Of a stretch of DNA of 43,648 bases, positions 25,134-32,575 are shown in pieces. The stretch covers positions 1 to 43,648 of the forward strand of contig CACEAA010000011.1 in assembly GCA_902557415.1 (NCBI GenBank), given 5' to 3'. The DNA is from an uncultured Pseudomonadota bacterium (GTDB lineage Bacteria > Pseudomonadota > Gammaproteobacteria > Ga0077536). The notes beneath the pieces were generated by a model. The model was not told the DNA's origin. It did not search any database and was given only the letters and a program-made list of their open reading frames with translations. The position numbers and the translations under genes were made by a program. Positions within the stretch are counted from its first letter, which is position 1. Every line of letters starts with the position of its first letter.

Positions 25134-26129
25134 TTAAATAGTCACTACAATTTTCCCCATGGCGCGACGCTCGGATAAATCCTTGATAGCCTGCGCTGCG
25201 TGAGAAAGAGGGTACCGTGCGGAGACGTGCGGACGGATCTTCTTCTCTGAAAAGAATGCATACAGTTCACGAATATTTGTTGCATTGGCCTCAGGTTGCT
25301 TTTCGGTAAATGCGCCCCAGAAGACTCCAGCGATCTGACATCCTTTTAAAAGTGCCAGATTAAGCGGAATACTTGGTATGCCGGAAGGAAAGCCTACCAC
25401 CAGAAAGCGCCCTTCCCAGGCAATACATCGAAGAGAGGCTTCTGCGTAGCTACCACCGATAGCATCGTATATTACATTCGCTCCACTTGGCCCTACTGCT
25501 TCTTTGAAAAGACCAGATAATTTTTTTGTTCCCGCTTTATCAAAGGGCCCCCTAGGGTAAACTATCCCTATGTCCGCTCCTTTTGATACCGCGAGTGCAG
25601 ATTTTTCCTCACTCGAGGTTGCAGCGACAACTCTTGCCCCCATAGCCTTTCCCAACTCCACAGCTGCGAGGCCCACACCTCCAGCGGCTCCTAGCACCAA
25701 TAGCGTTTCGCCCTGACAAAGTTGTCCACGCTGTTTTAGCGCATGGTACGAGGTTCCATACGTGAGCATGAAAGCGGCTGCCTCGTCATCTTTCATACCG
25801 TCAGGAATCAGCGAGCATTTCTCAGGTGTGGTAATGACTTGCTCTGCCATGCCACCCCACCCAACATATCCAATGACTCTATCCCCTACTTTAAAATCTG
25901 ACACAGAGGCACCCAATGCATCTATTTCTCCAGCCACCTCGCCTCCTGGCGAAAAGGGTCTCTCTGGTCGGAATTGATACTTGTCTTCGATTATCAGCGC
26001 GTCTGGATAATTTACGCCACAGGCTTTGACCCTAATTCGCACTTCCCCATCTCTCGGGTCTGGTATGTTAATATCTTCAAGCTGCAACGAATCTGGATCT
26101 CCGGGGCTTCTACTTAAAATAGCTTTCAT
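25134..26129 (-). CDS. Quinone oxidoreductase-like medium-chain dehydrogenase (zinc-free MDR)
   Basis: A 331-residue NADPH-dependent MDR-family enzyme. The N-terminal catalytic domain contains VKACGVNYPDALIIEDKYQ and PGGEVAGEIDALG, and the cofactor domain opens with LVLGAAGGVGLAAVELGKAMGA (GAAGGVG at 147-153). The catalytic and structural zinc ligands of alcohol dehydrogenases are absent, as expected for quinone-oxidoreductase or crotonyl-CoA-reductase-like members. AAGGAT precedes the ATG. It is the first gene of the seven-gene minus-strand run, 93 bp before the PQQ dehydrogenase, and divergent from the MFS transporter. Confidence 0.9.
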   Translation of the reverse strand: MKAILSRSPGDPDSLQLEDINIPDPRDGEVRIRVKACGVNYPDALIIEDKYQFRPERPFSPGGEVAGEIDALGASVSDFKVGDRVIGYVGWGGMAEQVITTPEKCSLIPDGMKDDEAAAFMLTYGTSYHALKQRGQLCQGETLLVLGAAGGVGLAAVELGKAMGARVVAATSSEEKSALAVSKGADIGIVYPRGPFDKAGTKKLSGLFKEAVGPSGANVIYDAIGGSYAEASLRCIAWEGRFLVVGFPSGIPSIPLNLALLKGCQIAGVFWGAFTEKQPEANATNIRELYAFFSEKKIRPHVSARYPLSHAAQAIKDLSERRAMGKIVVTI

Positions 26130-26237
26130 TTTGGTAAATCCTTTTTAATTTTACACAATTTAGTTTCTATCGATGATTGCGCTACTGACTCTCTGTGACA
26201 CCGTCGCCGGTTCCGTAATTTCGAGTAGATTACAAAT

Positions 26238-26259
26238 AATACAAGGCTATTTTTGTATT
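26238..26259. promoter_or_regulatory. Dyad in the divergent promoter region, possible operator
   Basis: AATACAA (26238-26244) and TTGTATT (26253-26259) are perfect 7-bp inverted arms around an 8-nt centre, 42 bp before the MFS start and about 108 bp before the start of the seven-gene operon. A further TTACAA half-site lies at 26230-26235. The TACAA/TTGTA half-sites resemble those in the palindrome before paaA. No experimental regulator can be named. Confidence 0.35.
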
Positions 26260-26300
26260 CGCCACTGTCGATTTTTTATTATGCAATTAGGTTCCTTATA

Positions 26301-27461
26301 ATGAATGGTACTATTCGACTATTAAGTTTCATGAGTTTCGTAGTGGTCGCAGTGATGACAGTCACGGGACCATTATTACCCATGATTGCCAACGATTTTT
26401 CGGTTTTGGTAGGACAAGCTGGAATCGTGGTGACAGCGTTTGCTGTTCCTTACGGGCTTGCCCAACTGTTTTGTGGCCCTTTAGGCGACCGAATTGGAAA
26501 ATTGCGCGTTATAGCTTTTTCTGTCTTGCTCTCAGTAGCTTTTGTTATAGCATGCGGTCTAGCCGAATCTTTAGGTCAATTGACCATTTTCAGGTTTTTT
26601 TCCGGCTTATTTATGGCGGGCACCATTCCCTTGGCTATGGCCTATATTGCTGATGAGGTCCCTTATAACAGACGTCAATTAGTGATTGGTCGTTATATTA
26701 ACGGGATAATTTGGGGGAACATTGCGGGGGCGACTTTGGGCGGACTTGCTGTGCAGTACTTTGAGTGGCGACAAGTATTTTTCTTTTTAGGTATCTTATG
26801 CAGTGTCATTGGGGTCGTTCTCTGGACTCGATGTGCGACGGAAAAAGTTATTGATATGCCCCAGACCGCTAATCAAGTGCTTCGGCTTTATATACAAATG
26901 TTTGCGGAGGTCGCGCCGCGTACCGCGATGATTGCCGTAACCGCAGAAGGATTCTTACTTTTCGGTGCGATGGCATATTTTGGTGCATACTTGCGACAAA
27001 ATTTTGGATTAGATTATGACATTGTGGGCTTGACCTTAGCGTTTTATGGTATTGGGGGATTGGCATATGTAGCCAGTGTTAAGTGGGTAGTTCCTCGGCT
27101 AGGCGAACGTAAAATGGTGGTGGCTGGCGGTGGTATAGTAGGGTGTTCCTACTTTGCACTTTCAGCTACACCTGTCTGGTGGTTTTGTCTTCCAATATTT
27201 TTATTTGCAGGATTCGGATTTTACTTGATCCACAACACCATGCAGACGCGCGCAACCGAAATATCCTTGGAATCTCGGGGCGCAACTATGTCTTTGTGGG
27301 CATTCATGCTATTTTTTGGTCAAGGATGTGGTGTCTTAGTTTTCGGTAAGATAATTGATAATTATGGGTACAACATGGTTTTTACAAGCGCAGGATTAGG
27401 AATGATTATTTTAGGGCTGTGGTTTCAAAACCGTATACGAATCTTAGAAGAAAACTGCTGA
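26301..27461 (+). CDS. Major facilitator superfamily transporter
   Basis: An inner-membrane permease of about 386 residues with 12 apparent hydrophobic segments. The loop 2-3 signature reads GPLGDRIGKLRVI and the N-terminal half includes FRFFSGLFMAGTIPLAMAYIADEVP, like drug or metabolite exporters. Start at ATG 26301 (NGTIRLLSF) rather than the upstream TTG at 26253, which would add a non-membrane tail over the dyad. It is divergent from the seven-gene catabolic run and converges with an alpha/beta hydrolase. The divergent arrangement suggests uptake or efflux linked to that run, as inference. Confidence 0.9.
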   Translation: MNGTIRLLSFMSFVVVAVMTVTGPLLPMIANDFSVLVGQAGIVVTAFAVPYGLAQLFCGPLGDRIGKLRVIAFSVLLSVAFVIACGLAESLGQLTIFRFFSGLFMAGTIPLAMAYIADEVPYNRRQLVIGRYINGIIWGNIAGATLGGLAVQYFEWRQVFFFLGILCSVIGVVLWTRCATEKVIDMPQTANQVLRLYIQMFAEVAPRTAMIAVTAEGFLLFGAMAYFGAYLRQNFGLDYDIVGLTLAFYGIGGLAYVASVKWVVPRLGERKMVVAGGGIVGCSYFALSATPVWWFCLPIFLFAGFGFYLIHNTMQTRATEISLESRGATMSLWAFMLFFGQGCGVLVFGKIIDNYGYNMVFTSAGLGMIILGLWFQNRIRILEENC

Positions 27462-27483
27462 CTGGTAATCTAGCTCAAGATTT

Positions 27484-28377
27484 CTATAGGTGATTTTCAA
27501 ACCAAGTACTGGCAGCACTGCTAGTTTCTTCGAATTTTTCGGTATATGCGCCATAGTGATTCGAGTTAATGACCACCAAGTCTTTTGGGCCAGGAACTAG
27601 GCTATATAGATCTAGCGCGATATCTGACGGAGTTGTAGTGTCAATTTCGGAGACGATCATCAGGAGCGGAGTCGGACTGATCTGTTTCATATAGCCAGTG
27701 ACATCATATTCAACCATATACTCAAGAGATCTCACCGTTACGCGGTTTTCCCAAGTACACTCTGGATCACTATCAACAAACTGGTGAATATAATTATACG
27801 TTTCTTCCCCAGGAAAAACGTGAGGCTCTTCAGGATCAAGTGAGCACATCTTTACATATTTAGACTTTTTCCCCGACACCCGACCTATCCGATCTTCGTC
27901 CAACATTTGGTGGAAATCATCAACTGCCCCAATTGGGAGAAACTGTTGCAAGTTACGATGCCCGTTCATAAAAGGCACCTGGCTGACTACTGCCTTAACT
28001 CTTTTATCTAGTGCGGCTACCGCGCACACAGTACCGCCTGTATAACTGGTACCCCAGATCCCAATGCGTTGGGGATCGCATTCCGGTTGAGATTGCGCAA
28101 AAGTGATGGCGCTTCTGTAATCACGCATTTGCATTGTCGGATCGATATCCTGACGAGGTTGGCCACCACTAGAACCAAGACATCTATTATCATAGACAAG
28201 CACCGCAAAACCATTCTTAACGAACACGTCGGCATACTGATCTAATCCCATTTCCTTAACGCCAGAGAAACCGTGCGCCATGATAATGGTGGGGAATGGT
28301 TTTGAACCTTTGTTAGGTTTGTACATCCAGCCCCTGAGTGTCACGCCGTCAGCTTTGAAATCGATATCGCGTCTCAT
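27484..28377 (-). CDS. Alpha/beta hydrolase (dienelactone/X-Pro peptidase-like)
   Basis: A 297-residue cytoplasmic serine hydrolase. The N-terminal FKADGVTLRGWMYKPNKG and AHGFSG oxyanion region lead to the nucleophile elbow GTSYTGG (Ser111). A DRIGRVSGKKSKY insert, then IVSEIDTTTPSD (acid) and NSNHYGAY (His), complete the triad. The pattern is that of COG1073-type hydrolases, whose substrates vary from esters to amides. GGAGAATAGCA precedes the ATG. It lies 107 bp downstream of pirin on the same strand and may be read with it. Confidence 0.88.
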   Translation of the reverse strand: MRRDIDFKADGVTLRGWMYKPNKGSKPFPTIIMAHGFSGVKEMGLDQYADVFVKNGFAVLVYDNRCLGSSGGQPRQDIDPTMQMRDYRSAITFAQSQPECDPQRIGIWGTSYTGGTVCAVAALDKRVKAVVSQVPFMNGHRNLQQFLPIGAVDDFHQMLDEDRIGRVSGKKSKYVKMCSLDPEEPHVFPGEETYNYIHQFVDSDPECTWENRVTVRSLEYMVEYDVTGYMKQISPTPLLMIVSEIDTTTPSDIALDLYSLVPGPKDLVVINSNHYGAYTEKFEETSSAASTWFENHL

Positions 28378-28483
28378 TGCTATTCTCCTAATAGTTTCGG
28401 TGAGCTTAGATACATAAGGTCATTTAAAGATATATGTGCCAATAGCGAAGCGCCAGTTATTTTTAAGTATTTTGGTGAGCTAT

Positions 28484-29323
28484 TTAGATGAACCCAGTTC
28501 GAGAATCATAAATTGCTTGCTTTATCTCCTCATGAGTATTCATGACAAAAGGTCCATAGCGAACTATAGGTTCTCGGATTGGCAATCCGGCAAATAGGAT
28601 GGCAGATGATGATACTTTCTCTGACCTCATTGATAGGGTGGCGTCGTTACTTAGTACTGCTAGAGAACCTCTCTCAACAATGGTATCGCCGACATGTATT
28701 GTGCCGGAGTAACAATATAGAAGCCTATTGTGTGTAGTTGGGATTGCAATAGAGGCAGCTTGTCCTGCTTCCAAGCTTATATCTAAATATAGCGGCTCAG
28801 TAGTAATATTGATAATTGGACCTGTCAAATTATTATATTTCCCTGCGATCACGCGAATTGATACTCCATCAGTTCTGTCATCGGTCGGAATTGTATCTGA
28901 CGCAATATCCTGATAGCGAGGTTGTGTCATTTTCGACTTAGAAGGGAGGTTGACCCAAAGTTGAAATCCCCACATTAATCCATTTTCTTGCTGAGGCATC
29001 TCCGAATGGATTATCCCTTTTCCAGCGGTCATCCACTGCACGTCGCCCGGTTCTAATACTCCTTTGTTGCCTTGATTGTCTTCATGACGCATTTTCCCTG
29101 CTAGCATGTAGGTAACTGTTTCGAAACCTCGATGCGGGTGTTCAGGGAATCCACCTATGTATTCGTCAGGGTTGTCAGATATAAATTCATCGAATAAAAG
29201 AAACGGATCAAGATCTGATAGTTCCGCACCTCCAATTAGCCGACAGATCTTGACACCATCTCCATCACTCGTAATCTGTCCTTTAATTTGTCGAATGATC
29301 ATGCAATTATTTGTCTTACTCAT
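28484..29323 (-). CDS. Pirin family protein
   Basis: A 279-residue double-cupin protein. The iron-binding N-terminal cupin shows HPHRGFETVTYMLAG (two His) and GIIHSEMPQ (His and Glu), the four classical pirin ligands. The C-terminal pirin domain ends in GPFVMNTHEEIKQAIYD. Bacterial pirins are quercetinase-like dioxygenases or redox sensors. It is divergent from the CMD gene with about 106 bp between them, a region that could hold shared control. GGGAG lies about 12 nt before the ATG, rather far. Confidence 0.92.
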   Translation of the reverse strand: MSKTNNCMIIRQIKGQITSDGDGVKICRLIGGAELSDLDPFLLFDEFISDNPDEYIGGFPEHPHRGFETVTYMLAGKMRHEDNQGNKGVLEPGDVQWMTAGKGIIHSEMPQQENGLMWGFQLWVNLPSKSKMTQPRYQDIASDTIPTDDRTDGVSIRVIAGKYNNLTGPIINITTEPLYLDISLEAGQAASIAIPTTHNRLLYCYSGTIHVGDTIVERGSLAVLSNDATLSMRSEKVSSSAILFAGLPIREPIVRYGPFVMNTHEEIKQAIYDSRTGFI

Positions 29324-29429
29324 AACACGCTAAACTCCCAATAGCTATCAGTGATCGTAGCGGCTTCAAATTTTGCCACGAATACTATAAGGTTTTTATT
29401 CAAATTAATGAATGATCAAGGAGAAGGCT

Positions 29430-29993
29430 ATGCGCCTAGATGAACCTAGAGTCGGTGCGAAGGAACGGGCAGAATGGGACGATGCCGACGAAGTAATAAT
29501 GAGGCCTTTTGTAGACTCTGATAGCGATCACAACGTGTTTAAAACGTTATTGCGTCATCCCGGCTTGTTCAAGCGGTGGTTGGTTTTCGCCAATCATGTT
29601 CTTTTCAAATCTACTTTACCTTTGCGGGATAAAGAGTTGGTGATCTTGCGCGTGGGACACCGATGTCGATCAGGTTACGAGTGGGCGCAACATGAAGTGA
29701 TTGGCAGAAAAGCGGGATTAGGCGATTCGGAGGTGCAAAGCGCTATTGAAGGACCGGCAATGGCAGGCCTAAATGACCTAGATCAATGCCTTCTCCAAGC
29801 TACTGACGAGTTGCTTGATGACGCCTTCATCAGCGACAGTACCTGGCGTAATTTATGTACGCATTTAAACCAAAAGCAGATAGTGGATCTGATATTCACA
29901 GTCGGCCAGTACAACTTGGTCTCTATGGCGTTGAATAGCCTCGGCGTTCAATTGGATGATGGCCTGTCTCCGGGAAAGTTTAGTCCAGAATAG
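29430..29993 (+). CDS. Carboxymuconolactone decarboxylase / AhpD-like family protein
   Basis: A helical protein of about 187 residues in the CMD/AhpD superfamily. The core is TLPLRDKELVILRVGHRCRSGYEWAQHEVIGRKAGL, with the family E, C and H positions. It has only the single cysteine before YEWAQH, so a CxxC AhpD peroxidase is unlikely; a decarboxylase or other activity is possible. The ATG at 29430 has AAGGAG at a 6-nt spacing and is preferred over the ATG at 29412. It is divergent from pirin. A long imperfect hairpin follows the stop. Confidence 0.85.
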   Translation: MRLDEPRVGAKERAEWDDADEVIMRPFVDSDSDHNVFKTLLRHPGLFKRWLVFANHVLFKSTLPLRDKELVILRVGHRCRSGYEWAQHEVIGRKAGLGDSEVQSAIEGPAMAGLNDLDQCLLQATDELLDDAFISDSTWRNLCTHLNQKQIVDLIFTVGQYNLVSMALNSLGVQLDDGLSPGKFSPE

Positions 29994-30020
29994 TACCCTA
30001 CGCCAAACAGAGTTAAGGTT

Positions 30021-30061
30021 AAAAACAAAAGTTGTTATAGATAAAGATAACGCTTTTTGTT
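30021..30061. terminator. Candidate bidirectional terminator
   Basis: ACAAAA (30025-30030) and TTTTTGT (30054-30060) flank an inner stem GTTAT (30034-30038) / ATAAC (30047-30051), forming an imperfect AT-rich hairpin with A- and T-runs at its feet. It sits between the convergent CMD and deazaflavin-type genes. The low GC content makes its strength uncertain. Confidence 0.35.
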
Positions 30062-30197
30062 GGTCAGTCACTTACGCTCTATACCTATCAACATCGACGT
30101 CCGGAGTGACTAGATGCTTGCCTGAGTCATAGGGTTAGTTAGTGGACGATGAAGTAGTGGGCTCGATCGCCGATGTAGACGACCGAGCGCTAGGTTT

Positions 30198-30656
30198 CTA
30201 ACTGATTCGTTCTAAAATGACGACGGGTATTTGCCTATCACCAGCTTTTTCGGCGTAGTCATTGTACGGAGGGTAAAGTTCGGCGAGCTCGGCCCAAATT
30301 TTCGCTCTTTCGGCTCCTTCTGCAATGCGACACTCGGCCTGAAATTCATCGTCAATGACTTGCACGGTCACTTCGTCTTGCGCCATCAAGTTATGGTACC
30401 AGCCCGGATGCTTTGGATCGCCACCTTTTGACGCGATAACAACATGACTTCCATCGTGCTCCCCATAGATTAGGGGCATGATTGAAGTTTTCCCCGATTT
30501 TCTGCCTACGGTTGTTAGCAGAAGAGTGGGTATTGGCCCCTTGCCGCCTGCCGGCGCTGAATCCCACATATGTCCCGAATGTGGATCCGATAGGTATTGC
30601 TCACGGTGAGCTGCTATCCATCCTGTTTCGCTTGCCTCTTTTATTGGGTCGCTCAT
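30198..30656 (-). CDS. Deazaflavin (F420)-dependent nitroreductase-family protein
   Basis: A 152-residue split-barrel protein of the F420-dependent DDN/DUF385 family. The pattern PTLLLTTVGRKSGKTSIMPLIYGEHDGSHVVIASKGGDPKHPGWYHNLMAQDEVTVQV is diagnostic, with the GRKSGK and KGG..P.HP.WY.NL blocks. These enzymes are best known from actinobacteria, where they use F420. No F420 biosynthesis gene is in this window, so the cofactor here could be F420 or a flavin. A purine-rich AGGGAGA sits before the ATG. It converges with the CMD gene. Confidence 0.88.
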   Translation of the reverse strand: MSDPIKEASETGWIAAHREQYLSDPHSGHMWDSAPAGGKGPIPTLLLTTVGRKSGKTSIMPLIYGEHDGSHVVIASKGGDPKHPGWYHNLMAQDEVTVQVIDDEFQAECRIAEGAERAKIWAELAELYPPYNDYAEKAGDRQIPVVILERIS

Positions 30657-30811
30657 CTTATCTCCCTTTTATTAGGTTATTTTATATTGTTCACTCAATA
30701 TTACCTTTTTTATTTAGTTAGCGCATTAGCGAATCAGAAAGATTTAGCCTATATTTTCTATTTAGGGTTTGCCGCGTTTACTGTCTACCGTTGAAATGGA
30801 GAGCAAGTATT

Positions 30812-31597
30812 TTGAAAAATCACCGATTGCCGTTAAGTGAAGAGTTCATTACCTATAAGAATGGAGACGCGTCAGTTATTAGCGGAGCTATACTAGTTGG
30901 AAGAACTCTTGACGCTGATCTGGATAGGACATGGGTGTTGAGACAGATCGAACGCTTAGCGACTGATACCACTGTCAGCGACGGAGTCACGCTTTTGGAT
31001 GCTTTGCTCATATTATTACGGAACGCAGGCTTCCGCGGGGCATCCGATTATTATCAGTATTCGAACAGCAACATTGAAACTGTTTTAAAGACTTTTACTG
31101 GTATCCCCATTAGTCTTGCGGCAGTGCTAATGAGCTTAGCGGATGAATTAGGGTTAAGTAATGAGGGAATTAATTTCCCGGGACATTTTCTTGTTAATAT
31201 TAATAAGCGGCTCGTTGACCCATTTACCATGAGGTTGGTTAGGGGATCTACTCTCAAAAATTGGCTAGAGCATATGTCAATATCGAGAGACGAAGCACTG
31301 CGTCGTGCGAGTCCCTGTCAGATAGTTACAAGAATGCTTAACAATCTCAAAGCCCTCGCGGTAACGCGCATGGATTTCTCTAAGGCGTTAGATTTTTCCG
31401 GATACCAGCTCCTTGTTGCTGACGATCTATTTTCGCTTTACCTTGAACGAGCTGAGTTATGGACAAAACTGGAAGTACCAACTATGGCAATCAAAGAGCT
31501 CGAGCATGCGCTCAGTTTAGCGCTAAATGACGAAGTAATTTCCACATTGAAAAAACAAATTGAGACTCTTTCCGGCACTTCTAGCAAATTACATTAA
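30812..31597 (+). CDS. SirB1-like transglutaminase-core/TPR protein
   Basis: A cytoplasmic protein of about 261 residues. The SirB1 N-terminal domain (transglutaminase-like fold) shows the ETVLKTFTGIPISLAAVLMSLADELGLSNEGINFPGHFLVN block, in which family members carry a His but usually no complete catalytic triad. A TPR-like helical C-terminus follows (ELWTKLEVPTMAIKELEHALSLALND). The function of this conserved family is unclear. The start is a TTG with GGAGA 9 nt upstream, seven codons inside the longest reading. It converges with the methyltransferase-like gene. Confidence 0.8.
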   Translation: MKNHRLPLSEEFITYKNGDASVISGAILVGRTLDADLDRTWVLRQIERLATDTTVSDGVTLLDALLILLRNAGFRGASDYYQYSNSNIETVLKTFTGIPISLAAVLMSLADELGLSNEGINFPGHFLVNINKRLVDPFTMRLVRGSTLKNWLEHMSISRDEALRRASPCQIVTRMLNNLKALAVTRMDFSKALDFSGYQLLVADDLFSLYLERAELWTKLEVPTMAIKELEHALSLALNDEVISTLKKQIETLSGTSSKLH

Positions 31598-31615
31598 GCT
31601 TTATTTTTCGCCGCT

Positions 31616-32437
31616 TCAAAGAGGCTTCGAAAATTTTAAGGTCATCCGGTCGCTTTCCCCGATGGCCTCATATTTTGCTTTGTCGATTTCTCCTTTCGTG
31701 TAGTTAGGCGGCAAAGTCCAAACACCATCAGGATAGTCCTTTGTGTCCTTAGGGTTGGCATTTAGTTCAGACTTTTCACTTAATACGAATCCAGCTGCCG
31801 CGGCAATTTTTATCGCTTCGCTTTCAGCAAGGTAGCCTGTTTTAGCAGAGGCTAGTCCTGTCGTTTCAGGATTAGCCCTATGAGCTACGACTCCCAGCAC
31901 TCCCCCGGGCCTTAGCGTTTTAAAGAATACTCTAAACATCTCATCCGCTATGTCATTGTTTACCCAATTATGCAGGTTACGGAAGCTTAGAATGAGATCT
32001 ACGCTACCTTGCGGCGCTGGATTGATATGAGCTGGAGGCATAATACTGACTAACTTCACCTTGTCGTAGATTGCAGGATCGGCTGCAAGCTTTTCCTCGA
32101 ATTTTTGAACTCCTTTAAGGAAGTAGGGAGTATCTTTATCACCAACATAGCTTGCGGCGTAGAAAGTTCCTTGTTCTCGCAGATAAGGTGCTAGTATTTC
32201 GGTATACCAACCGCCGCTGCCAGGCCAAATTTCCATTACGGTCATGTCAGACTTTATTCCAAAAAACTCTAGAGTCTCAACACTATGCCGTGGGCCATTG
32301 CGTTCTATATTTTCAGCAGACCTGTGTTCACCGTTAGCGGCCGAGGTCAGATCATCGGGAGAATTTGTTCCAGTATCACCGCATCCGATAACGAGAGCCA
32401 GTATAAACATCGTTGAAACAATTAATTTTGCATTCAT
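31616..32437 (-). CDS. Predicted lipoprotein with SAM-methyltransferase-like domain
   Basis: A 273-residue protein whose N-terminus is a lipoprotein signal: MNAKLIVSTMFILALVIGC with lipobox VIGC, so it should be anchored in a membrane facing the periplasm. The mature part has a class I methyltransferase-like core: SDMTVMEIWPGSGGWYTEILAPYLREQG (motif I), then DLILSFRNLHNWV (motif IV region) and LRPGGVLGVVAHR (motif V/VI region). Proteins of this kind (COG4798-like) are known, but SAM is not normally available outside the cytoplasm, so true activity is questionable. It converges with the SirB1-like gene and is divergent from the GGT homologue. Confidence 0.82.
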   Translation of the reverse strand: MNAKLIVSTMFILALVIGCGDTGTNSPDDLTSAANGEHRSAENIERNGPRHSVETLEFFGIKSDMTVMEIWPGSGGWYTEILAPYLREQGTFYAASYVGDKDTPYFLKGVQKFEEKLAADPAIYDKVKLVSIMPPAHINPAPQGSVDLILSFRNLHNWVNNDIADEMFRVFFKTLRPGGVLGVVAHRANPETTGLASAKTGYLAESEAIKIAAAAGFVLSEKSELNANPKDTKDYPDGVWTLPPNYTKGEIDKAKYEAIGESDRMTLKFSKPL

Positions 32438-32575
32438 AACCTTATTCCTTGGTGTATTGCTTTAGCGCAATATTATTAGTTTACTACTTTTTAGAAAATG
32501 GTGATGCCAGTATTTACATATCCTTGTTGATATAAAAAGTTGCTACAACTTTAGATGTAGTTAGAATGATTGGCA

